From: Phyto melanocephala
Taxonomy: Eukaryota; Arthropoda; Insecta; Diptera; Rhinophoridae
Assembly: GCA_941918925.1 (NCBI GenBank)
Contig: OW799234.1
Location: 96,885,978-96,949,977 of the forward strand
Reading direction: 5' to 3'
DNA length: 64,000 nt
Within the stretch, counting starts at the first letter, position 1. Every line of letters starts with the position of its first letter. Positions 47,140 through 58,422 of the stretch are shown in pieces. The notes beneath the pieces are model-generated. The model was not told the DNA's origin. It ran no database searches and was given only the letters and a program-made list of their open reading frames with translations. The translations under genes and the position numbers were made by a program.

Positions 47140-47804
47140 CCCAGCAAAATAACACATTACATTATAATGACTTGAAAGTACTAGAAAACAGTTGTTCACT
47201 ACTTACAATTTGGCATCTAAACCCATTATTTTAACACGGCGATGTCATTGGAGGCAAGTACTTACCACCCTCGCTTACAAATAGGGACTCGTATAAGTAC
47301 TTATTACGGTCGCTCATAAATAGGGACTTAAATAAGTACTTACTCCTATAGCAATATATAAGTACTTGATTTTAATAACCTAAATAACCCATTACTATTA
47401 TGGACTTACAGAAGTCGTTCTGTTGTTCTATGGACAAAAATTCGGTTAGATTTTTCTGAGATACGTTAATTTGAAATTTAACAATCAGTGAAAATCTATA
47501 AGTCATCACTTTGTTAATGAAGTGCTTTGCCGCTGTTTTCAAAATAATTATTACTTATACCCTAAGCGCGTTAAACTAAATGGGAATTATAAAAAGTTAT
47601 GTATTTGAATGGTTTCTAGTAAATTTCGCAGTAAGAAATTGTGTTGTGTGTGTATCTAAGCAAATGTCTGAAATCAAGTACTTACGTAACACATTATAAA
47701 TCAAGTCATTACTAAAATACTTCTTAGTAAGACAGACGATATGTAGTAGTCATTGAAAAGTATGTTGTTTAGTAAGAGCAAGTCATTACCTAGTTTTTGC
47801 TGGG
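47140..47804. mobile_element. Inverted-repeat MITE with an internal 39-bp tandem repeat
   Basis: The left end CCCAGCAAAATAACACATTA leads to TAATGACTTG. The right end in reverse complement CCCAGCAAAAACTAGGTAAT leads to TGACTTG. Thus CCCAGCAAAA and TAATGACTTG are shared around a short variable spacer. 665 bp, no coding frame. TTAA sits before the left end but not after the right, so the target-site duplication is unresolved. Confidence 0.6.
47256..47368. repeat. 39-bp tandem repeat with a palindromic AAGTACTT core
   Basis: Units start at 47256, 47295, 47334 and (shortened) 47360. The first two share AAGTACTTA, CGCT, TAAATAGGGACT-type text. AAGTACTT is itself a perfect palindrome. Confidence 0.75.
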
Positions 47805-47823
47805 AAGGTTATAATCCTGCATA

Positions 47824-48727
47824 TGAGGAGCCGCAGAACAAAAGGTGCTTTTTCGCTCATTTCAAATTTTTGGGAAATTGAGATTTATTTTTTTCGCCAC
47901 TTTAAAAAACTGCAAGAACCTGCAAATGCTAACAAGTATTTTACTTATCTACAGATGCATCTAACTGTCATAAGTCACCCTATTAAATATTAAGGATGTT
48001 TGATATAATTCCATTTTTATTTCGGAAAAAGCACCTTTTGTTTAAAAAAAGTAAAAGAGCACGTTCTGTTAATAGAAGGAAAAAGTATATTTTGTAATGC
48101 GAATACACATAAATGACGATAAAATTTTGACTGAATGTGGTTAAACCTGATCTAATATATTAAAAAATGTTAAATTAAGTATATAATTTTTGTCGTTTTA
48201 TTAAATAAAATTGCAACTTAAACATTTCTTTCTTAGCCCTTAATTAAATACATATAAAATTTGTTAAAGTTAAACTCTTGTTCCAACATCTTCTTCTAGG
48301 CAAGAACATCCAACATTTTCGTCTATTGAATCCTCCATACCTTTATCCTGGTTATACAAAATGTTCTTGTACCAAAATAATGACTGATTTTCACTCCAGT
48401 CTTTACCAATCTGTTTTATTAAAAGACTTTCCACAAAGACTTTAACATCTGATTAATTTTACTTTAACTGTAGTTTGGTTTGATCATTAAAGTAAAAAGT
48501 GAAACTACACAAAGATTATGGAAAAGAACCTTTTGATAAAAAATAATCAAAAAAGCACCATTTGTTAAGCATAAATTTTTTAGAACCCATTTACTTTGTA
48601 AAAAAAAAAATAATAATAATGCAAACTTGATTGTTTCTACAAGATTTCAACCTAAATATTATAAAAATACCAAAAAACCAATTTTTCGCGAAATGCGAAA
48701 AAGCACCTTTTGTTCTGCGGCTCCTCA
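47824..48727. mobile_element. Terminal-inverted-repeat element with TA duplication
   Basis: The left end is TGAGGAGCCGCAGAACAAAA, continuing GGTGCTTTTTCGC. The right end is its perfect inverse (GCGAAAAAGCACC, TTTTGTTCTGCGGCTCCTCA). The repeats are about 33 bp and TA flanks both sides (47822-47823 and 48728-48729). AAAAAGCACCTTTTGTT recurs at 48022 and, weaker, at 48521 and 48549. The minus strand holds a ~60-codon open frame, listed separately. A Tc1/mariner/pogo-type insertion is suggested by the TA; the family is not identified. Confidence 0.85.
48275..48456 (-). pseudogene. Unrecognised ORF remnant in the 47.8-kb element
   Basis: From about 48456 the minus strand is open for about 60 codons: VKVFVESLLIKQIGKDWSEN, then LFWYKNILYNQDKGMEDSID, and a short acidic end with CSCLEED before the TAA near 48275. 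Position near one end of a TA-flanked element and the acidic C-terminus suggest the tail of a transposase. I do not recognise a domain. Confidence 0.35.
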
Positions 48728-50097
48728 TATATGACGCCAGCTTTATTTTCTTTATTTGTAGCGTGTCAAGCCAAACATTCATTATGGAAAATTTTGTGTT
48801 TATAGTAAACTGTCGATATTTTTTATATTATTAAGGACAAACACCTTTAATTTTATTCTCAAAATTTGCTATATATTTTTTTTGTTAAAGACAAACATTT
48901 TTTTATTATAAATTTAATGGATAATTTTTTTATAAACTGCATTTGCATGTACATATTTCCCCTTAAACGAATACTATAAAAGCAATTAAAATTTATATTT
49001 TATACATTAATTTGTTTTTGTTTATAATCTTTATTTTTCTGACTCTACGAGTGCCTTAAAAAACAAGTCCGGGTAAATGAACTACGAACAATGTTTGTCA
49101 AGGAATTGCGCGAGCAAAAGAAATTAAAAAATCTCCCCTAGTTAAAATACAAAATGTATGTATGTATGTATATTTATTAATGTATATGCATACATATGCA
49201 AATGAATACATATACACATACATACGTATATATGATATGACCAAAAGGATCTCGTAAAGGAGTCAAAGAAATAAATGTAAAAATAATAACACAACAGTCG
49301 AACTTCGCTCTTGTGAATTTCTAAACAATGAAGCATTCCTTCACTAATTTCAGCTGTATTTTAGTGTATTTTGATCTCTTTAATACGTTGATTACCAGGG
49401 AAATTTTCAGAAATCTGGCCTAAAATGACAATTTGATTCAATCCTATTATATTATTGACTTTTATAACTACATTTTTTGTTAATTTTTTAATAAATTTTC
49501 TGTTCATGCAAGCCAGCATAGATTTTCTATTCTTTTCTATAGATATTTGCACGACATATACCGAGTTTATTCGTAGCTGCATGCAAATGACAAGTAAACG
49601 CAGAACGAGATATCTCGTACTAGGTGTCCTAGGCAAAATAAACGCAATCTACGAGTTAACTCGTAGTTGGCAGTCGACGGGCTAGGATGAATTTCCATAG
49701 ACAGAATATTTCTTTACAATGAATGTTCTTTTTTATGTAAATATGAGGCACTTGTGTTTTTGTCTCCATAAACTTATTACCAGTGCGAAAATGTATTAGA
49801 GGGTTTTGTGGGGAAAGAAGAATGGAACGATGTAATATTTCCAACAAACGTGTATCAAAAAATTTTTTCCTGTACTGCAGCTTTTAAAATATAAAGTGTG
49901 ATTTTTATGCTGTTTAGTTTTTCAATGTGAAAAACACATTCCTGATACGTGTCAACGCAAAAAATTCTTAGTAATGCTGGCCATTTCACCATAACTACAC
50001 TAAAAACGAACAACCCTTGCAAATCACTTATATTTTTTTTATTCAAATTCGAGTTGTGTGTGAAATGTGTTTCATAAATTACTTCATCATAATTGAC
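48728..50097. other. AT-rich stretch without a recognisable gene
   Basis: It holds an (ATGT)n tract at about 49154-49171 and the palindromes listed at 49605-49666. No gene seen. Confidence 0.5.
49605..49666. repeat. Two adjacent perfect palindromes
   Basis: ACGAGATATCTCGT (49605-49618) and CTACGAGTTAACTCGTAG (49649-49666), with CCTAGG between them. The shared 'ACGAG' half-sites suggest a related origin. Confidence 0.6.
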
Positions 50098-50572
50098 CCA
50101 CCGAAAAGACTATTCAAGCTGTTGTGACAAAATTTCACAGCAGCTTCATTTTGTTAGACAAAATCCAATAACCCCTATGCGAGGAGTATTACTGAGGAAA
50201 ATATTGCTGAATCGCTAACGATCAATGAAGAGAACGGTATGTTAATTCGTTGCCGTTGTGTTACTTGACCTCTGGGGAGTATATCACGGTAATTACCGAC
50301 CTTTTCGCCCAAAATGAAAGAGTTGGACTTGGTTGCGATGTGATTTCAAACGATGCCACATGCTAAAAGGCATGAGGTGGTATCAATGTATAGAGAGGTG
50401 AGTTTGGTGATCAATTAATCTCACGTCTTGGAGCGATTCGACGCTACAGACTGTTTTTTGTTAAGTCACATATACAGTGACAAGCCAGCCGCAATTTTAG
50501 CCCAGGAAGACAATATTACATCTGCCAGTGATTAGATATTGGTCGAAATGCTGGACAAACTATATACAAAAA
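50098..50572 (+). pseudogene. Mariner-family transposase remnant, internally deleted
   Basis: The N-terminal piece TIQAVVTKFHSSFILLDK, then ITEENIAESLTINEEN, match the linker between the DNA-binding and catalytic parts of mariner-like transposases. After a deletion removing the first catalytic block, FGDQLISRLGAI and FFVKSHIYSDKPAAI then ILVEMLDKLYTKI give the C-terminal part, with several frame changes between. No terminal inverted repeats were found. Confidence 0.7.
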
Positions 50573-52578
50573 TTTAAGCTCATAGATAGACTACCTACCA
50601 GCAAAACTAACACGAATAAATCTTTATCAAGTAAATGGCAGACATTCATTTATCGCCTCAAAAAAATTATTTATTCCCTTTGCAATACGTTTTATTTTAA
50701 TTTTCAAAACCAAACCCCGAGTTTAGTGTCTTGTTGCATGCATATTCATTGCAGCGATGTTCGACTGTAATAGAAAATAGTAAAATGATAAATAAAAAAA
50801 TAATGAAATGAAAGAAGAAAAAAAAACAGAAATTAAAATTCACTACAAAAACTTTTTACTTTCAACCAAGTGTAAATAAAAATCACATCCAATCACATCT
50901 TTTATATACATACCCTCATACGTATGTATGTATGTACGTATGTAAATGAACATTTGTAAGTACAATAATCTTATGTAAGATGTTGCATATCTAGCAACCA
51001 ACCAACAGCAGCAGCAATTGAAGCAACAAAAACTGCAGTAAGCAAATAACAAAACAACTAAGAATGTTAGAAATCTTTAAAACAGATTTGTTCTTATTTT
51101 GTTTCGTTTTCGTTTTTTTTTTCAAATCATTCAGAAGAGTAGAGTTAATTACAGCTTAAAAAAAAAAAAAAAAAACAACTACAGCAACAGAATGAAATGA
51201 CTATTGCCACATGCCACATATGAATTAATGTATATACATACTAATGTATGTATGATTGTAATGTTTACTGTTCCTTTGCTTTTTACATACATACTTAGTA
51301 ATGGGCTTTAAGGCTTCTCTTAATCTTATATCTCTTTTTGGTTTTTGAAAATAGTATGGAAAAGAGATTTCGAAGGCATTCATACATCTATTCATATCGC
51401 CATAATCATTAGCAAATGTACATCCTATTAAACGAGTTGTAATTTCAATTAATTTTTAATGCTTTTGCTTTACGTTTTTTTTTTAAACATCACTATGACA
51501 GATGACTTAGTATATTGGTTTCATCGGCATTTATTTGTCGACCCTTAAATGGACTTTACCGAAACTATTGTTGTTTTCCCTACATTTTTCTACAATTTGT
51601 ATACAAAGTTCCTTTCATAACTTACACTTATATGAAAAGCCTTTAAATGTGTCACTGACGTTGCTAACTTCATTCGCGTACCGTAAACATTCTAGCATAT
51701 ACTTACATACGAAAATTTGTTTAAAAAACTATTTCGTTATATGTATGAATGTAGGCGAAGGCATAATTACGCTGCTCATGGCAGGATTGAAGAAAGTGCT
51801 TGTTGATTTAAAAAAAAAAAACCTACAAAATGGTATGTGATATATAAAAATTATGCCTTCTACAAGCGGATTTGTCAGCAGTTTTTGGTAGATTTACAGG
51901 AAGCTAAGAAGATTTCGCATTTTTTAACTGCTCCTTATATCAGAATATCATTTAATTCCCAGCATGTCTAGAGTATTGCTAAAGACTTTGTTGTCACAGT
52001 AAAGACCATTTACATACGTCACAAAAGTTAGTTTTTATAACTTAACAAGCAACCATTTGTTTAGTTGTGTGGATTTTTAATTCACTGTCTTTACAAATGA
52101 CTCAATAACAGGCACGATAACTTGGCATGATCGACTAAGTCGAAAGTGTTCGAAAGGCCAAGTGGGGCAGACCTTTTAAAGACTCATAATAATTTTAACC
52201 ATTTATTCGTTATTGTTGATATAAGTTCCCACAAATTCCAAGATTAAATCACGGAAGGGTGTTATTTTCGAATTCCGAAATTCAGCAAGTCTAATACAGC
52301 TTAATCACCATTATCAGACATTTAAATCGATGACCACCAAGCTTTGCAAAAATTACTTTTGGTAACTACTATAACTTTCACTTTATAATATTCTTTACTA
52401 TTCCGATGGGAAAGAAGGATGAAAAGGATGTGTAAGCCGGTCTTAAAGTTATTTTTATTTTCTCTGAATGACATTCAGGGCAATTATTACAACTTGCCGT
52501 TAGTTAAAGCAGAATTTAGTCGGACCGATAAATAACTTTGCATTACAAAGCCTTCATTTATTATTTTTTAACCATTAA
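50573..52578. other. AT-rich stretch without a recognisable gene
   Basis: GTATGTATGTAC tracts lie near 50920-50945 and a long A-run at 51161-51175. Frames such as 51535-51840 have no recognisable domain. Confidence 0.5.
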
Positions 52579-52603
52579 ATATTATTATTATTATTATTAT
52601 TAA

Positions 52604-52637
<34 letters not shown>

Positions 52638-52641
52638 ATTT
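52579..52641. repeat. (ATT)n trinucleotide microsatellite
   Basis: About twenty ATT units with two AATATT interruptions. Confidence 0.95.
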
Positions 52642-52782
52642 ATAACAATTAAAAATGGAAATTGTATTAATGCTATTATCGGACACAAAAAAATCCTTAA
52701 AGTAGGCGTGTGAAAGCGATTTCTGATAATGATTTCTACTTAGATATTCAAACACAGAATCTTCTTCCAAAATCCTCTTTAT

Positions 52783-53374
52783 ACAATTTTTATTTCCGAC
52801 CCCATAAAGTATATACTTTCTGAAAGCTTATGAATAGAGAGTCGATTAAGCACTGACCGTCTGTCCGTGTGTTGGTTGAAATCAACATTTAGAAGCAACT
52901 ACATATATGTTCCTCAGATCTGGTATCAATCTTTTGGAAATATCCAGGAATGAATCGCGATTGAAATTCAGCACAATCGCCTCATAACTTTCTGAGATAT
53001 GAGCAAAAAACCACGACCACCTCGTTTTTTTCACAATTACAACAACAACATGCATACTTACTGGTTAAAGTAAACGGGGTATCGAATTCCAGCTGAGCCA
53101 AAAAATTTTATTTTATTTTATTTAATATATTATTTATATTTTTATTATTTTTTTTTATTGTTTTTTTTTTTAATTTTTTTTAATTTTTTTTAATTTTTTT
53201 TTGTAATTTTTTTATTTTTAATATATTTTTTTGTTTGTAATTTATTTTTGTATGTTTTTTACATGTATGTACGTATTTCATATGAGATGAATGGAAGCAA
53301 TTGTTATTGCATGACTACATGTTGTGAAAGGTATATAAGATTCGGCACGGCCGAATATAGCACTCTTACTTGTT
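52783..53374 (-). mobile_element. Family B noncoding repeat, short type, minus orientation
   Basis: The 5' end is at 53374 (reverse complement AACAAGTAAGAGTGCTATAT, then the TTCGGCCGTGCCGAA hairpin). The A/T-only core (as T) is at 53105-53260 and the conserved block at 53063-53103. The 3' hairpin is missing: the copy stops at about 52783 within the AATTTTTATTTCCGACC text. Confidence 0.85.
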
Positions 53375-53814
53375 AGAGACTCACTTGTTCAACAATGTTA
53401 TCATATTTCAATGAAAATTCCATGGCGCAATAAAAAACAACAACAAAATAAAATTAAGCAATAAAGTAAGGGTATTTATTTATAGTTATTTTCGTCGATC
53501 TAATGATGGTCCGCATTTTCTCGGGGTGATCACAATTTATAAGAAGATACAACTTTATTGTATGTAATTAGGGTGTTATACCTTCTTATCAATCAATGTT
53601 GCTATTCCAGAGGTAAATGAAACGTAGTGGTACAATTATATTTGTTGGCGTTTTTAGCGAGCAATCTAACAACTATGCACTAAATACAAATCAGTTTACG
53701 ATGTAAGCGGGTACTCAAAACTGCTTAAATTTAAAGAATTTTTAATGTTAGTTTCTTATATATGTATACCCCCACCTAATCTTAATCTATAAGTAAGATT
53801 CGAACTGTTATTTT

Positions 53815-56125
53815 TATACCCGCCACCAAAAAAATGGTGGGGGTATATTCATTTTGTCATTCCGTTTGTAACACATCGAAATATCCATTTTAGACCCCAT
53901 AAAGTATATATATTCTGAATCGGGGTTTGATTTTATGACGATCTAGCTATGTCCGTCCGTCTGTCCGTCTGTCCGTCTGTTGAAAGCACGATAGAGGTCG
54001 CACCGAAAAAGCTAGGGGGCTCAAATTTTGCCAGAATCTTTCTTATAGATAAAGTTTGTTTGGTATTGAAAATGGGCTAAATCGGAATATTAGGAAGAGA
54101 GTTATAGCTCGAAAAGCAAGAGTAGGTCGAAAAAACCGTGTTCCTCGAACATCGAATAAAATGGAATTGTGTCCAAACGCCTTAACGTAGACTCATGAAA
54201 CTTTGAATATATATTTCCTGGGTAAAGACAATATTTTTCCCCGAAAACTGTCTAAATCTATTTATTAGGAGAGGAGTAATCGATCAAAATGTACGAAAAT
54301 TTATACCGCACAGTGTATTTTTCGGTATATTTAAAAACAAAAACGTCATAAAAGCAACAAAATTGGATGTACGACTCTGAAATTTTGCACACTTTGTTTT
54401 TTGGTGAGGCGCTTTTTTGTAACGGAAAATCAATGTGCCACGCCCACTTTTACGCCCACCTCCCATATAACGTTTTAACTAAAATTCATATAATTTCTCT
54501 ATTAATAAAGATTTTGGAATAATAAAGGCCTATATTGAAACACCTCAGTTGTACTCATTCGCAAAAATAACTTTGACACGCCTACTATAACGCCCACTTT
54601 TCACGTTATCTACCGTTAATGAAATTTAAAAGCTCATAAAACCGCTAAAATTAGAGGTATGATGATAAATTTTGCTACGTCTATCCCCCTAGGCAATTTC
54701 ATTACTATGCCAAAAAATTAAGGTGCCACGCCCACTTTTACGCCCACCTCCCATATAACGTTTTACCTAAAATTCATATAATTTCTCTATTAATAAAGAT
54801 TTTGGAATAATAAAGGACTATATTGGAACACCTAAGTTGTACTCATTAGCAAAAACAACTTTGACACGCCTACTATAACGCCCACTTTCACTTTTGAATT
54901 GTGTCCAGACGCATAAACGTAGAGTCATGAAACTTCGAATATATATTTATCGAGTCAAAAAAATATTACCTGAAAATCGCTTAAATCTATGAATTAGGAA
55001 AAGAGTTATAGATAAAAATGTACGAAAATTTATACCGCACAGTGTATATTTCAAATTTAAAACGTAATAAAACTGACAAAACTATATGTACGATTCTAAA
55101 ATTTTGCAAACATAGCTTTTTGGTCAAAGTTTTCGTTATAACGGAAAATAGATGTGCCACGCACACTTTTTTCCTTAAATTTTTATAAAAATATATTAGT
55201 CATATATATTAGAATTTATTCATCTTATTTAGTATTCTTTTGGAATACTAAAGGACTATATTGAAATATCTAAGTTATGTTTATTAGCAGAAACTTTATT
55301 GACACGCGTATTTTAACGGCCACTTTCATTGAAAGACTAAATTTACGAAAACATTTTACTAGCATACCGAAGTTATAATGGGTGGTTTAATTTTAATTGA
55401 TTTTGAATAAAATTATTATGAAATTATTATCATTTATTTTTATAATGATAATATTTGTATGCTTCAATTATGTATGGAACAAAATATCGGCCAAATGGCC
55501 CCCCAACCTAGGCGGCACACTTCGATCCGATAGTCCATATTTTCAATGACACTGTTGCTCAATTGCTCAATTGTTGGGCACGATGATGAGTCGAGGTTGC
55601 TTGCTCTTTTGCCACGTTATCGTGAAAAACAGCAATGTTTCCCATTCAACGAACTATGATGGCATTCACAGATGTTTTCAGATTTCATACAGACCTGCTT
55701 TGCAGACATTTAAATATTTTTTACAATTCTCACGATTGTGGACGAATTCGAACGATTATGTTGACCAAAACAATCACGAAGTGCACAAAATGCATTTTGA
55801 TTTGAACGCCCATTTTTATAAAAATCTTTAATATTTAAAAGCGTTGCTCGATTGCGTATCTTTCCACGGTTCAAATTGAGTTAGTCTGAGATTGAGAAAT
55901 GTCAAATGAAATATAAGAAAAAAGTTGAAGTTTAGATGTGGTTCACCTTAAACATGGGCCCTTCAAATTTAACCACCCTCTACAAAGAAAGTGATACATA
56001 TTTTATTGTAAAGAGATTATTCTATAGCGATTAACAAAATAATAAATATTGTGCTTTAAATGTACACAAAATTGGTGGTGGGTATAAAAGATTCGGCACA
56101 GCCGAATATAGTGCTCTTACTTGTT
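53815..56125 (-). mobile_element. Family A element, minus orientation, near complete, with a nested mariner derivative
   Basis: On the minus strand it starts at 56125 with AACAAGTAAGAGCACTATAT, the TTCGGCTGTGCCGAA hairpin, and TTTTATACCCACCACCAATT. It is interrupted by the element at 55378-55980 and then runs through the GTGGGCG repeats to the 3' hairpin at 53815-53847 (TATACCCGCCACC and GGTGGGGGTATA). This is the only family A copy in the window with both ends. Its length without the insert is about 1.7 kb. No coding frame. Confidence 0.9.
55378..55980 (-). mobile_element. Mariner-family deletion derivative nested in family A
   Basis: The ends ATGGGTGGTTTAATTTTAAT and, in reverse complement, GAGGGTGGTTAAATTTGAAG form a ~16-bp inverted repeat. 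TA flanks both sides (55376-55377 and 55981-55982). Minus-strand transposase relics are visible: the start text CGTGGAAAGATACGCAATCG, later a GLYAKNIAV-like region, and near 55490-55530 the C-terminal block IWTIGSKCAA, PFGRYFVPYIIEA shared with 38300-38390. Frames are broken throughout. The same element's end sits at 1-15. Confidence 0.85.
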
Positions 56126-57119
56126 ATTTATTACATTTTGATATGCCGCTTTCGATAGATCGCTGCAAACTGTGCTTTTGACACTTTTACGCTGTGACAC
56201 TTTTATGTAAAATCTAAAGCCAAAGAATTATCACTTATATCAGCTATCATTATGTCATGGGTGTTTAATTTTATTAATTTATATTTAAAGAATTTTTTAT
56301 TGATAAAATCATATAATTTTGCAGTTTTGATTTTATCAAAAAAAGCAACAATTGGAATATTTAAATAAAAGCACTTGAAGCTTTTGTCACTGCTATTGCC
56401 ATACAATGTAAATGTTCTCCGCTGTGGCGTTAATTTAGTTCAAAATAGACGTAATTAAAACGTCAAGAATGTTCGCATTATTCAAATATTTTACAAAACA
56501 GGCGTAAATAATAAAATACATTGATTGCTGCCCCAAAAAATACATTGTTTTACTTTAAACAAAACTTCAATATAAATGCAAAGTTTTAACTATATTTTTT
56601 TATATTTCGGTAAATATTTGCCAAAAGTGAATAAAAATTAAGTAGATCATTAAAAAAATAAATTAGTTAAAAATTAGACCCATCATTGGGAATTATCAGA
56701 CTAAGAGAATTCACAAAATATCCTGTCTCTAAAGGTAAGGACCAAATTAACTCAAATTGTCAGCCTTCTGAATGTTGACCCTTCAGCACTCTAATCACAC
56801 AAATAAACGATATTTTAGCACCATGGCCACAGCTGTTTTTCTTTTTTTTATTTAACGTTTCTTTGCTCCTTTTTACAGTCAAACATCACACGTTGTTTGT
56901 CGAATGAAAGGATTAAAGCCCCAACGACAAAAAGCAATGTATCCTAGCAGCGTTCAAGAGGAGAAATTATATTTTCTGTTGATTTTGTTTATATACACAT
57001 AAATGATGTGAATGTATGACTTAATGTGTTGTCAGTATGTGTTACCGTATCTAGGGAGCAATGTCCTACAGAAAAAAATTAAAAAAAAACTCAAGTTATA
57101 AACTTTTTCTTTCTATACA
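56126..57119. other. AT-rich stretch without a recognisable gene
   Basis: No domain-bearing frame or repeat end seen. Confidence 0.5.
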
Positions 57120-57150
57120 ACTGTTTTCTTTTTTCTCCCTATTCTTCTAG

Positions 57151-57318
57151 TATAAAATATTTTTGTGTTCGAATAGTACGAGTGCCATCGTCATCATCAT
57201 CAGCTGCAGCAGAATCGTCAACAGCATCTTCATACAATGTGCCAATGTACGCTCCCCTAACATGTAAATGTGCAAATATCACGTTAGCAAGCTCAAAGTT
57301 TCAATGCAAAAAAAAATG
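57151..57318 (+). other. Candidate exon after a strong splice acceptor
   Basis: A pyrimidine tract (TTTTCTTTTTTCTCCCTATT then CTTCTAG, ending 57150) precedes a stretch that is open in one frame to a TGA at 57316. The stretch has coding-like composition, VPSSSSSAAAESSTASSYNV, then PMYAPLTCKC. A Ser/Ala-rich run with mixed codons (TCG, TCA, GCT, GCA) is more typical of real fly coding DNA than of a microsatellite. It could be a terminal exon or extend to a weak donor at 57264. No other exon can be linked. Confidence 0.3.
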
Positions 57319-57319
57319 A

Positions 57320-58134
57320 CTTTAACTTCTGCAAAAAAAAAAAACAAAAACACAAAAATCCAAAGTGAAAGAAAAAATGTTTTAAATGAATGAAGTACGA
57401 GTATAAAATGAATGCAAAACAAATCCGTCCAACACATATTCCAAATGATTTCAAAGTAAAGAGTACTTCAGCTATGAGCTTAGCTGTGAGCTATGAGCTC
57501 AGTTAGTACAACGTGCACAATATGTTCCCCTAGCACAGTGAAAACAAAAACTAAAAAAATAACGAGCTAAAAGAAAAGGAATAAAAAGTCAGTGAAAGAA
57601 AACCTACAAAAGGAATTTTCTATTTTGCACCCTACAAAGTCACTTGAACATACATACACAACTACTACTTACATTTAAATACATAAGTTTCAATGCGAAT
57701 ATTTGTCGAACAGATGCATACATATCAGTTTGTTTGAATCTTCAGGGAGTTTCTTAATTTGTAAGTAGCCCAATTTATAAGTTATTTATTTCATTTCTGT
57801 ATATATATAAAATCTTATTACCACTGTGAGAAAAACAAACAGATTTACTTATTAATTTATTTACTTGAGTCTATGGATTCTAGATTCTTACAGACTATTA
57901 AGCAGTACAAAAAAATTGTTTAATATTAGTTTTTCAAAAACAAATTAATTTTACATTTCACAATATTAACATTTAAGGAAAAATCAATGTGTTGATAAAG
58001 TTTATTGAAATCGTGTAGAAAGAGACGGTACTTTAAAAAATTAAATCCACCGACTAACTTTATGCAAAGACTCGCTCTGGGGTGGTCTTAGTAAACTTTT
58101 TTCTTCTAAAGCTTCTGCTAAAAAATAAAAATGA
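57320..58134. other. AT-rich stretch without a recognisable gene
   Basis: A patch of AGCTATGAGCT/TGAGCTATGAGCTC imperfect repeats lies at 57470-57505. Nothing else I can name. Confidence 0.5.
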
Positions 58135-58422
58135 GATATTTCAATATAGTCCTCTACTCTTTCAAAAACTTTGTTCATAGAGAAATTACATGAATTATAT
58201 GGGAAGTAGGCGTTAAAGTGGGCGTGTCACCGAATTTTGCTGGCATAACAATGACATTGATTAGAAGGATATATGTACCAAATTTCATCATCATACCTCT
58301 AATTTTGTCGGTTTTATGAGCTTTTAAATTTTATTAACAGTAGATAACGTGAAAAGTCGGCGTTGTAGTAGGAGTGTCGAAGTTGTTTCTGCTAATGAAT
58401 ACAACTTAGATATTTCAATATA

